DNA of 50,045 nt from Micromonospora arida (GTDB lineage Bacteria; Actinomycetota; Actinomycetes; Mycobacteriales; Micromonosporaceae), in assembly GCF_003857035.1 (NCBI RefSeq), contig NZ_QGSY01000080.1, positions 1 through 50,045 on the forward strand, written 5' to 3'. Shown in pieces: positions 43,888-50,045 of this stretch. The number at the start of each line of letters is the position of its first letter. The first letter of the stretch is position 1. The position numbers were made by a program, and so were the translations under genes. The notes under the pieces are model-generated. The model saw nothing but the letters and a program-made list of their open reading frames with translations, was not told the DNA's origin and ran no database searches.

Positions 43888-44541
43888 ATGCGCGACGAGT
43901 TCCGGGCCGACCTCCAGATCGTCAGCCAACTGCTGGTGGACATGGCGGAGGGCGTCCGCGCCGCCATGCGCCAGGCCACCCGGGCCCTGCTCACCGCCGA
44001 CCGGCAGGCCGCCGAGACGGTCATCGAGCGGGACGCCGAGATCGACGACCTCTACCGGCACGTCGAGGAGCGGGTCTGTGACCTGCTCGCCCGACAGGCG
44101 CCGGTCGCCTCCGACCTCCGGGCGATGATCACCGCGCTGCACGTGGCCGCTGATCTGGAACGGATGGGCGACCTCGCCGAGCACGTGGCGAAGACCGCGC
44201 TGCGCCGGCACCCCTCCCCCGCCGTCCCGGCAGAGCTGCGGACGGTCTTCACCGAGATGTCCGAGATCGCCGACCGGATGGCTGTGAAGATCGGTTCGGT
44301 GCTGGCGAAGCCCGACGCCGACCTCGCCGGCGAACTGGACCGCGACGACGACGCCATGGACGAGCTGCACAAGAACCTGTTCGCCGTACTGCTCGGCGAC
44401 GACTGGCCGTACGGGGTGGAGACGGCGATCGACGCCACCCTGCTGGGCCGCTTCTACGAGCGCTTCGCCGACCACGCGGTCAACGCCGGCGAGCACGTGA
44501 TCTACCTGATCACCGGGGAGAGCGCGCCCAGCAGTAACTGA
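43888..44541 (+). CDS. phoU: Phosphate signalling protein PhoU
   Basis: 217 residues from the ATG at 43888; the frame is open earlier, but MRDEFRADL is the family start and AGGA lies 7 nt upstream. Two three-helix PhoU repeats each carry the metal-binding block: HVAADLERMGDLAEHVAKTA and FYERFADHAVNAGEHVIYL. PhoU links the Pst transporter to SenX3 and prevents signalling when phosphate is plentiful. PstSCAB are not in this window. PHO-box-like repeats lie about 100 bp upstream. Confidence 0.94.
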   Translation: MRDEFRADLQIVSQLLVDMAEGVRAAMRQATRALLTADRQAAETVIERDAEIDDLYRHVEERVCDLLARQAPVASDLRAMITALHVAADLERMGDLAEHVAKTALRRHPSPAVPAELRTVFTEMSEIADRMAVKIGSVLAKPDADLAGELDRDDDAMDELHKNLFAVLLGDDWPYGVETAIDATLLGRFYERFADHAVNAGEHVIYLITGESAPSSN

Positions 44542-44548
44542 CTGCACG

Positions 44549-44595
44549 GAAGGGGCCCCTCGTCATCGCTCTCCGCGATGACGAGGGGCCCCTTC
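44549..44595. terminator. Long bidirectional stem-loop terminator
   Basis: Perfect 20-bp arms (44550-44569 and 44575-44594; core AAGGGGCCCCTCGTC) with a 5-nt loop, plus a further G-C pair, lie between convergent phoU and gpmA. Confidence 0.9.
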
Positions 44596-44604
44596 TCTGG
44601 TGGC

Positions 44605-45372
44605 TCAGCGCCCCTGGTTGGCCACTGCCGCAGCGGCTGCCTTCGCAGCTGTCGGGTCGAGGTAGGTGCCGCCCAGAGTGAGCGGGCGCAGCTGCGGGTC
44701 GAGGTCGTAGCGCAGCGGGATGCCCGTCGGGATGTTGAGCTTGGCGATCGCCTCGTCGGAGATCTGGTCGAGGTGCTTGACGAGGGCGCGCAGCGAGTTG
44801 CCGTGCGCGGCCACCAGCACCGTCCGGCCGGCCAGGATGTCCGGCACGATCGAGTCGTACCAGTAGGGCAGCATCCGGTCGACGACGTCCTTGAGGCACT
44901 CGGTGCGCGGCATCAGCTCGGTCGGCAGCAGCGCGTAGCGCGGGTCACCCACCTGCGACCACTCGTCGTTGTCGTCGATGGGCGGCGGGGGCGTGTCGTA
45001 CGACCGGCGCCAGAGCATGAACTGCTCCTCGCCGTACTCGTCGAGGGTCTGCTTCTTGTCCTTGCCCTGCAGGGCGCCGTAGTGGCGCTCGTTGAGCCGC
45101 CACGACCGGCGCACGGCGATCCAGTGCCGGTCGGCGGCGTTGAGCGCCAGTTCGGCGGTGCGGATCGCCCGGCGCATCAGGCTGGTGTGCACGACGTCCG
45201 GCAGCAGGCTGTGCTCGCGCATCAACTCGCCACCGCGCCTCGCCTCGCCCTCGCCCTTCTCGGTCAGGTCGACGTCCACCCAGCCGGTGAAGAGGTTCTT
45301 GGCATTCCAGTCGCTCTCACCGTGTCGCAGCAGGACCAGCGTCCCGACGGTGGGCCCTTCGCTCGCAGTCAT
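44605..45372 (-). CDS. gpmA: 2,3-bisphosphoglycerate-dependent phosphoglycerate mutase
   Basis: About 255 residues from the ATG at 45372; another ATG at 45381 adds three. [20 protein letters not shown] is the phosphohistidine motif (RHG), [22 protein letters not shown] and [15 protein letters not shown] complete the active site. It interconverts 3- and 2-phosphoglycerate in glycolysis and gluconeogenesis. Mycobacterial gpm1 also neighbours senX3-regX3, although here it is convergent with phoU and runs in the senX3 direction. Confidence 0.96.
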   Translation of the reverse strand: MTASEGPTVGTLVLLRHGESDWNAKNLFTGWVDVDLTEKGEGEARRGGELMREHSLLPDVVHTSLMRRAIRTAELALNAADRHWIAVRRSWRLNERHYGALQGKDKKQTLDEYGEEQFMLWRRSYDTPPPPIDDNDEWSQVGDPRYALLPTELMPRTECLKDVVDRMLPYWYDSIVPDILAGRTVLVAAHGNSLRALVKHLDQISDEAIAKLNIPTGIPLRYDLDPQLRPLTLGGTYLDPTAAKAAAAAVANQGR

Positions 45373-45472
45373 GCCGATCATCCTGCCTCAACCGCGGAGG
45401 GGACACGCGGGCAGCCGTCGTGACGACCACCACGTGAAAAAGCGGATGACCAGCGGATCCGCCCGCCACTAG

Positions 45473-45525
45473 GGTTGTAAGGCACAACAGTCACATCGGT
45501 CATTACTTGCAAGCGGGGGAACCAC
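45473..45525 (+). promoter_or_regulatory. Palindrome-bearing promoter region of MFS gene 1
   Basis: GTTGT-AAGGC-ACAAC (45475-45489 region) is a 5-bp-arm inverted repeat about 40 bp upstream of the start. It may be an operator; no -35/-10 pair was clear. Confidence 0.4.
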
Positions 45526-46806
45526 GTGCGGACGATGCGGAGCTGGTTCCGGGACACCACCGGCGGCCTACCGACCACCTTCTGGTACCTGTGGTCCGGC
45601 ACCCTGATCAACCGGCTCGGCTCGTTCGTCCTCGTCTTCCTCGCCATCTACCTGACTCAGGAACGTGGCTTCTCGGCCTCGCAGGCCGGCCTGGTGATCG
45701 GCCTCTGGGGTGTCGGCGGGGCGTTCGGCACGACCGCCGGCGGCACTCTGGCCGACCGGTGGGGCCGCCGGCCGACACTGCTCACCGCCCACGTGGGCGC
45801 GGCGGCCATGATGCTCGGGCTCGGGCTTGCCCGGGATCTCTGGGCGGTTGCGCTGGGCGCACTGCTGCTCGGCATGTTCGCCGAGGCGGCCCGGCCCGCG
45901 TTCGGGGCGATGATGATCGACGTGGTGCCGGCGAAGGACCGGCTGCGCGCCTTCTCACTCAACTACTGGGCGATCAACCTGGGCTTCGCCTGCGCGGCCG
46001 TCCTCGCCGGCCTCGCCGCACAGGCCGACTACCTGCTGCTGTTCGTGGTCGACGCGGCCACCATGCTGATCACCGCACTGATCATCTTCAGCAAGGTGCC
46101 GGAGACCCGACAGGCCGGCCCCGCCACCGCCGTCACGGCAGCAGCGGCTCCGCGCGGCGCGCTGCGCACGATCCTCAGCGACCGGGTCTACCTCGGCTTC
46201 GTGGCACTCAACCTGTTCGCCGCGCTGGTGTTCCTCCAGCACATCTCGATGCTGCCGATCGCCATGGGCGACGACGGTCTGAGCCCGGCCACCTACGGCT
46301 CGGTGATCGCACTCAACGGCATCCTCATCGTGGTCGGCCAGCTCTTCGTGCCCCGGCTGATCCGGGGTCGGAGCCGCTCGCACGTGCTCGCGCTGGCGTC
46401 CGTGGTGATGGGCGTGGGGTTCGGACTGACCGCGTTCGCCGGCACCCCCTGGTTCTACGGGCTGACCGTGCTGATCTGGACGGTCGGCGAGATGCTGAAC
46501 TCGCCCTCCAACTCCACTCTGATCGCCGAACTCTCCCCGGCCGAGCTGCGCGGTCGCTACCAGGGCGTGTTCTCCCTCTCTTGGCAGATCGCCGGGGCCA
46601 GCGCGCCGATCCTCGGTGGCCTGGTGCGCGAGCACGCCGGCAACGACACCCTCTGGTACGGCTGCGCCGCGCTCGGCCTCCTGACCGCGGTGGCCCACCT
46701 GGTGTCGGGGCCGGCCCGGGAACGGCGTGCGGCCGCGCTGCGCCGCTCCGGTGAGGCACTGGCACCGGCCACCACGTCACGCGCGCCACAGCCCGCCGAG
46801 GCGTAA
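45526..46806 (+). CDS. MFS transporter (first of a tandem pair)
   Basis: 426 residues with 12 predicted membrane helices. GGTLADRWGRRPTLL between helices 2 and 3 is the MFS motif A; a similar PRLIRGRSRSH loop lies between helices 8 and 9. The N-terminus WFRDTTGGLPTTFWYLWSGT is nearly the same as that of the next gene, so the two arose by duplication. The family resembles drug or metabolite exporters, substrate unknown. The GTG at 45526 follows GGGGGAA. The C-terminus is a short hydrophilic tail. Confidence 0.92.
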   Translation: MRTMRSWFRDTTGGLPTTFWYLWSGTLINRLGSFVLVFLAIYLTQERGFSASQAGLVIGLWGVGGAFGTTAGGTLADRWGRRPTLLTAHVGAAAMMLGLGLARDLWAVALGALLLGMFAEAARPAFGAMMIDVVPAKDRLRAFSLNYWAINLGFACAAVLAGLAAQADYLLLFVVDAATMLITALIIFSKVPETRQAGPATAVTAAAAPRGALRTILSDRVYLGFVALNLFAALVFLQHISMLPIAMGDDGLSPATYGSVIALNGILIVVGQLFVPRLIRGRSRSHVLALASVVMGVGFGLTAFAGTPWFYGLTVLIWTVGEMLNSPSNSTLIAELSPAELRGRYQGVFSLSWQIAGASAPILGGLVREHAGNDTLWYGCAALGLLTAVAHLVSGPARERRAAALRRSGEALAPATTSRAPQPAEA

Positions 46807-46833
46807 TGAGTGGCGCGGCGGTCCCGGAGTTTC

Positions 46834-46876
46834 CTACTGTGCAGTGGAAACAGTTAACAATCTGAACTGTCGGGAG
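46834..46876 (+). promoter_or_regulatory. Palindrome-bearing region upstream of MFS gene 2
   Basis: ACAGTT-N9-AACTGT forms a 6-bp-arm inverted repeat just before the GGGAGGT ribosome binding site, within a 75-bp gap. It could be an operator for separate control of the second transporter. Confidence 0.45.
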
Positions 46877-46881
46877 GTCGG

Positions 46882-48177
46882 GTGCACGCCCTGCGGCGCT
46901 GGTGGCACGACACCGCAGGCGGACTACCCGCCACCTTCTGGTACCTCTGGGCCGGCCTGCTGATCAACCGGGCCGGCGCGTTCGCCATGCTGTTCCTCTC
47001 GCTCTACCTCACCGACGTACGCGGCGCGAGCGAAGGGCTGGCCGGCACCGTGGTCGGCGCGTACGGGGCCGGCGGAGCGGCCGGCGTACTGCTCGGCGGG
47101 GTGCTCGCCGACCGGTGGGGACGCCGGGCGACCCTGCTCGCCGCGCACCTGGCCACCGTCGGCCTGATGGTGGCGCTCGCCTTCACCCGACCCCTGCTGC
47201 TGATCGCGGTGCTCTCCGCGCTGATCGGCGTGGTCCACTCGATGCCCAGCCCGGCGTTCGTGGCGGCGATCGTCGACGTGGTGCCCGCCGAGCGCCGCTC
47301 GCGAGCGTTCAACCTTCAGTTCTGGGCGTTCAACCTGGGCATGGCGGTCGCCTCGCTACTCGCCGGGGTCCTGGCCGAGGCGAGCTTCACCGCGCTGTTC
47401 CTGGTCGACGCGGGCGCCACCCTGACCGCCGCAGCCGTGATCGCCTGGAAGGTGCCCGAAACTCTGCGGCTGACCCGGCCAGCGGCCGGCCCACCGCCCG
47501 CCACAGGCACGGCACCGAAATCCATCCGGACCCGCCGGCCGGGCCTGCACACCGCGCTTACCGACCGCACCTTCCTGGTGTTCGTCGGGCTCACCTTCGT
47601 GCTGGCCGTACTCACCATGCAGACGTCGACCATCATGCCGCTGGCCATGCGCGCGGACGGCCTGGGCCCATCGGCGTACGGGCTGGTGGTGGCGCTCGGC
47701 GGCGCGCTGATCGTGGTCGGGCAGTTGTTCGTGCCCCGGCTGATCGACCGGCACCGCAAGGACGTCGTGCTGGCCGCCTCCACGGCGCTGCTCGCGCTCG
47801 GTTTCGGGGCGCTCGCCATCGCCGACGAACTGGCCATCTACCTGGGTGCCGCAGTGGTCTGGACGGTCGGCTCGATGCTCGCCGCCCCGCCCAACGCGCA
47901 GATCAACGCGGACCTGGCGCCACCGCAGCTACGAGCGCGCTACCAGTCGGTCTTCTACCTGACGTTCCCAGCCGCGGCGTTCGTCGCGCCCACCCTCGGC
48001 GGGGTGAGCCTCCAGCACCTCGGCGACCGGCACTGGCTGATCGTGGGCGGGCTGGGTCTGCTGGCCGCGCTCGGGCACCTGCTCGCCGGACCACCCCGGG
48101 AGCGGCACGTCGCCGCGCTGCGCCGGGTTGTCGACCCGGAGCCGGCAACCACCGCAGACCGTGTACCGACCGGATAA
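46882..48177 (+). CDS. MFS transporter (second of a tandem pair)
   Basis: 431 residues, 12 predicted helices. Motif A is GGVLADRWGRRATLL, and PRLIDRHRKD is the equivalent second-half loop. It aligns along its whole length with the preceding transporter (for example DTAGGLPATFWYLWAGLLIN, LVVALGGALIVVGQLFVPRL), although many helix residues differ, so duplication is not recent. The GTG at 46882 is preceded by GGGAGGT. Substrate unknown. Confidence 0.92.
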   Translation: MHALRRWWHDTAGGLPATFWYLWAGLLINRAGAFAMLFLSLYLTDVRGASEGLAGTVVGAYGAGGAAGVLLGGVLADRWGRRATLLAAHLATVGLMVALAFTRPLLLIAVLSALIGVVHSMPSPAFVAAIVDVVPAERRSRAFNLQFWAFNLGMAVASLLAGVLAEASFTALFLVDAGATLTAAAVIAWKVPETLRLTRPAAGPPPATGTAPKSIRTRRPGLHTALTDRTFLVFVGLTFVLAVLTMQTSTIMPLAMRADGLGPSAYGLVVALGGALIVVGQLFVPRLIDRHRKDVVLAASTALLALGFGALAIADELAIYLGAAVVWTVGSMLAAPPNAQINADLAPPQLRARYQSVFYLTFPAAAFVAPTLGGVSLQHLGDRHWLIVGGLGLLAALGHLLAGPPRERHVAALRRVVDPEPATTADRVPTG

Positions 48178-48542
48178 CCGACGCAAAGCGCCCACCACGT
48201 CCCTGAGGTCGTGGTGGGCGCCCGCCGGTGGGGCCGGCGGCGGCGGGCAACACTCACCCCCGTAAGCATCGCCCGCTCACGCCGCCGGTCCAAACAGGTG
48301 GGAACCGTCCCCCAACGGTTATTCCACCCGTCCCCTCGCGCCTCGTCTGGTGCGCGGATCTGATCGATCCGCCGCTCCCCCGAACGTTTCCAAACGTGGC
48401 GCGGTGCAATAAAGCTAGTTCGCCCGGATTCTGGATTCAACCCAGAACGGCTGTCTCGCCGGTCACAACTGGCGAGTATCCGCTGCTCCGGCCTCGTCCG
48501 TTGGCAACAGCCGGGTACCCGTCGGCCATTCCCGCAAACACC
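48178..48542. other. 365-bp noncoding gap with stem-loops
   Basis: The gap between the second MFS gene and the convergent Rho-N-like gene holds a terminator (48188-48221) and a second, GC-rich inverted repeat (about 48234-48288). The remaining 250 bp to 48542 show no supported gene. Confidence 0.65.
48188..48221. terminator. Stem-loop terminator after MFS gene 2
   Basis: GCGCCCACCACG (48188-48199) and CGTGGTGGGCGC (48210-48221) are perfect 12-bp arms with a 10-nt loop, starting 10 nt after the stop codon. Confidence 0.85.
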
Positions 48543-49781
48543 TCAACCGTCTTCCCGATCGGGTGACTCGGTCCGGAAGAAGTTGCTCTGCCGGCCGTCC
48601 CGCAACTGTTCCTGATAAATCAGGTTCAGCCGCCGCAGGTCAAACGTGTAGAACCAGTCATCCCAGGTGATCTCCCGAATCCGGCTGCTTTCCCGGTATC
48701 CGGGAATGTTGAAGGTCAACACACCCGCCCGGCCATCCCGCTCGGTGCCAGCGATGGTCGCCGGCTTGGCCCCGCGTTCCCGGGCCCACCGCTGGATCAC
48801 CTCGTGGTTCGCCGTGATCAAACTCCGTCCCGGCCGCTCCGGCCGGTCCATGATCGACGAGATCACCTGCGAACTGCGGACCGACCGCCCCGTACCCCGT
48901 CCGGTCCGGATCCCGCCGGCCGACGTCCCGCCACCGGTCGACCGCGTCAACGTGCGCTTCGCCGTCGTGCGCTTGGCCGCCGCGCTCTTGGCCGGTGCCG
49001 TGCGCTTCGCCGTCGTGCGCTTCGCCGTCGTGCGCTTGGCCGCCGCGCTCTTGGCCGGTGCCGTGCGCTCCGCCGTCGTGCGCTTCGCCGTCGTGCGCTT
49101 CGCCGTCGTGCGCTTGGCCGCCGCGCTCTTGGCTGGCGTCGCGCGCTTCGCCGCCGGTCGCGCCGATGCCTTCTTCGCCGGCGCCTTTCGCGCGGGCGCC
49201 GTACGCGCCGTCGCTGTCTTACGGGCCGCCGTGGTCTTCCGCGCTGCGGCGGACTTCCGGGCGGCGGTGGTCCTGCTCGCGGCCGTGCTCTTGCGGGCGG
49301 CCGTCGACGTCGCCGCAGTGGTCTTCTTCGCGGCGGTCGCCTTCTTCGCCGGCGCCCTCTTCGCCGCCACCGTCGACTTCCGCCCGGCGGTCGCCTTCGT
49401 TGCGGCGGCCCGCTTCGCGGGCGCGCTCTTGTTCGCCGGCGCGGCCTTCGCGCGGCTCGACGCCGGCCTGGCTGCCGACTTCTTGGTGGCGGCGGCACGA
49501 CCCGCCGACGCCCTGGTGCCGGCGGCCCGGCCCGACGGGCCGGTGCTGCTCCGACCCGCGCCGGCCCGCATCGAGCGCACCAACTGTTTCACCAGGTCGG
49601 GCTTGCGCAATGCGGAGATCCCGGAGACCCCGCGTTTACGCAACTGCCCGCGGATGTCGTCCACCCGCATCCGGGAAATCTCCGACTCGGAGACACCGGG
49701 CGTACCCGGCGTCTGGTTGCCGGCCTGTCGCTTCGTCCTGGTCGCAGTCGCGCCGCGACCTGAGCTGTTCCGCTGAGCCAT
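48543..49781 (-). CDS. Rho-N-domain nucleoid-type protein with histone-H1-like repeat tail
   Basis: 412 residues from the ATG at 49781, with GGAG 6 nt upstream (an upstream ATG at 49811 is possible). Residues about 35-75 (MRVDDIRGQLRKRGVSGISA, then LRKPDLVKQLVRSM) form a Rho-N/SAP-like nucleic-acid-binding domain. About 200 residues of Ala/Lys/Arg/Thr follow, with repeated AKRTT units, like eukaryotic histone H1 tails and actinobacterial HupB or Lsr2-type basic tails. The last 90 residues are folded (NHEVIQRWARERGAKPATI, ITWDDWFYTFDLRRLNLIYQ) and resemble a small conserved actinobacterial domain. A role in DNA or RNA compaction is likely. Confidence 0.8.
   Translation of the reverse strand: MAQRNSSGRGATATRTKRQAGNQTPGTPGVSESEISRMRVDDIRGQLRKRGVSGISALRKPDLVKQLVRSMRAGAGRSSTGPSGRAAGTRASAGRAAATKKSAARPASSRAKAAPANKSAPAKRAAATKATAGRKSTVAAKRAPAKKATAAKKTTAATSTAARKSTAASRTTAARKSAAARKTTAARKTATARTAPARKAPAKKASARPAAKRATPAKSAAAKRTTAKRTTAKRTTAERTAPAKSAAAKRTTAKRTTAKRTAPAKSAAAKRTTAKRTLTRSTGGGTSAGGIRTGRGTGRSVRSSQVISSIMDRPERPGRSLITANHEVIQRWARERGAKPATIAGTERDGRAGVLTFNIPGYRESSRIREITWDDWFYTFDLRRLNLIYQEQLRDGRQSNFFRTESPDREDG
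48958..49150. repeat. In-frame coding tandem repeat of the basic tail
   Basis: A 15-bp unit encoding AKRTT-like pentapeptides lies within longer repeats: copies of the block beginning TTGGCCGCCGCGCTC occur at 48973, 49036 and 49114 (63 and 78 bp apart, a difference of one 15-bp unit). Copy number may vary by slippage. Confidence 0.8.
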
Positions 49782-49888
49782 GGGACGCTCCGCTCCTTGG
49801 CACTCCGTCATCGGCGCGCGGGGGTCCCTTGCCGCACCGCGCGGTGCGGCATACCCGTCAGGAGCACTCCGAACCACAGTCAATTCGC

Positions 49889-49967
49889 CATGATCGTGCT
49901 GCATCCAGGAAGTAGTGGCATCGCCGTGGCGGCGACACCACTACTTCCTTGTTCGAGCACGATCATG
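49889..49967. repeat. 79-nt hairpin element upstream of the Rho-N-like gene
   Basis: Outer arms CATGATCGTGCT/AGCACGATCATG (49889-49900, 49956-49967) and inner arms AGGAAGTAGTGG/CCACTACTTCCT (49907-49918, 49938-49949) are perfect, separated by a symmetric 6-nt internal loop. The apical part contains a small CGCC/GGCG hairpin. I recall similar elements dispersed in Micromonospora genomes. Confidence 0.85.
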
Positions 49968-49987
49968 GGATGCGGCCCCGGGGCGCG

Positions 49988-50019
49988 GCGCGGTGCGGGC
50001 GCAGCGCGGTGCGGGCGCA
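49988..50019. repeat. GC-only 16-bp direct repeat at window end
   Basis: GCGCGGTGCGGGCGCA occurs twice in tandem (49988-50003, 50004-50019), and related GCG-rich sequence continues to the window edge. No gene is seen in 49968-50045. Confidence 0.6.
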
Positions 50020-50045
50020 GCGCGCGGGGCGCGGGGCGCCCGCAC

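Noticed and set aside
48958..49150. Possible CRISPR or intergenic repeat
   Set aside because: The repeats are in frame and encode the Lys/Ala/Thr tail of a good gene.

Overview
This window looks like a chromosomal segment of a high-GC filamentous actinomycete, most likely Micromonosporaceae (Micromonospora or a relative). The grounds are very high GC with strong GC bias at third codon positions, a BldN-type developmental sigma factor with its RsbN-type anti-sigma, a rex-hemA-hemC-hemD-hemB operon, SenX3-RegX3-PhoU, many GTG starts with leaderless promoters (a TAnnnT-like -10 box 6-7 nt before the start codon), and intergenic inverted repeats of a kind I associate with Micromonospora. From memory, much of the gene order matches mycobacterial Rv0489-Rv0512 (gpm, senX3, regX3, Cys-cluster protein, ppx, sugar isomerase, excisionase-like HTH, tiny basic ribosomal protein, galE-like, PlsC-like, SerB-like HAD, glutaredoxin-like, hemA-C-D-B). 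So the window is mainly core chromosome with lineage-specific insertions.

Layout. 1-9.2 kb: a cyclase-domain/NB-ARC ATPase regulator (3' end cut by the window), a small FmdB zinc ribbon protein, a membrane-anchored lytic transglycosylase, a tandem GNAT and a large secreted nuclease. 9.3-10.3 kb: an XRE regulator, then an intergenic tract with a 16-bp-arm inverted repeat and a 32-bp minisatellite. 10.3-16.1 kb: the rex-hem operon, tightly coupled by 4-bp overlaps; a Rex-operator-like palindrome sits on its promoter. 16.4-21.0 kb: a NarL-type two-component pair, a HAD phosphatase, a glutaredoxin-like protein and an AMP-forming ligase. 21.4-23.7 kb: bldN and rsbN, with a 51-codon open frame coupled to bldN and a candidate sigma-BldN promoter before rsbN. 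23.8-27.9 kb: HAD-IB phosphatase, PlsC-like acyltransferase, galE-like dehydratase, 33-residue ribosomal protein and excisionase-like HTH protein.

27.9-37.5 kb is the most accessory part: a MacB-type export system (adaptor-ATPase-permease), a secreted-side metallopeptidase, an alpha/beta hydrolase with a TetR regulator under a palindrome-covered promoter, proline dehydrogenase, an Asp-rich lipoprotein coupled to a YgiC-like ATP-grasp enzyme, and a CGNR zinc-finger regulator. 37.5-45.4 kb returns to core genes: sugar isomerase, Ppx/GppA, Cys-cluster protein, TetR, SenX3-RegX3, PhoU and phosphoglycerate mutase. Between the TetR gene and regX3 lies a decayed F420-reductase-like gene whose promoter keeps the same operator motif as the TetR gene. 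45.5-50.0 kb holds two tandem paralogous MFS transporters, a structured noncoding gap, and a nucleoid-type protein with a Rho-N-like domain and a Lys/Ala/Thr repeat tail. A 79-nt hairpin lies upstream of that last gene.

No rRNA, tRNA, CRISPR array, prophage or insertion sequence was seen. The points best worth following are the coupled ORF before bldN, the leaderless promoter set, the operator-bearing pseudogene with its TetR gene, and the lipoprotein/ATP-grasp pair.
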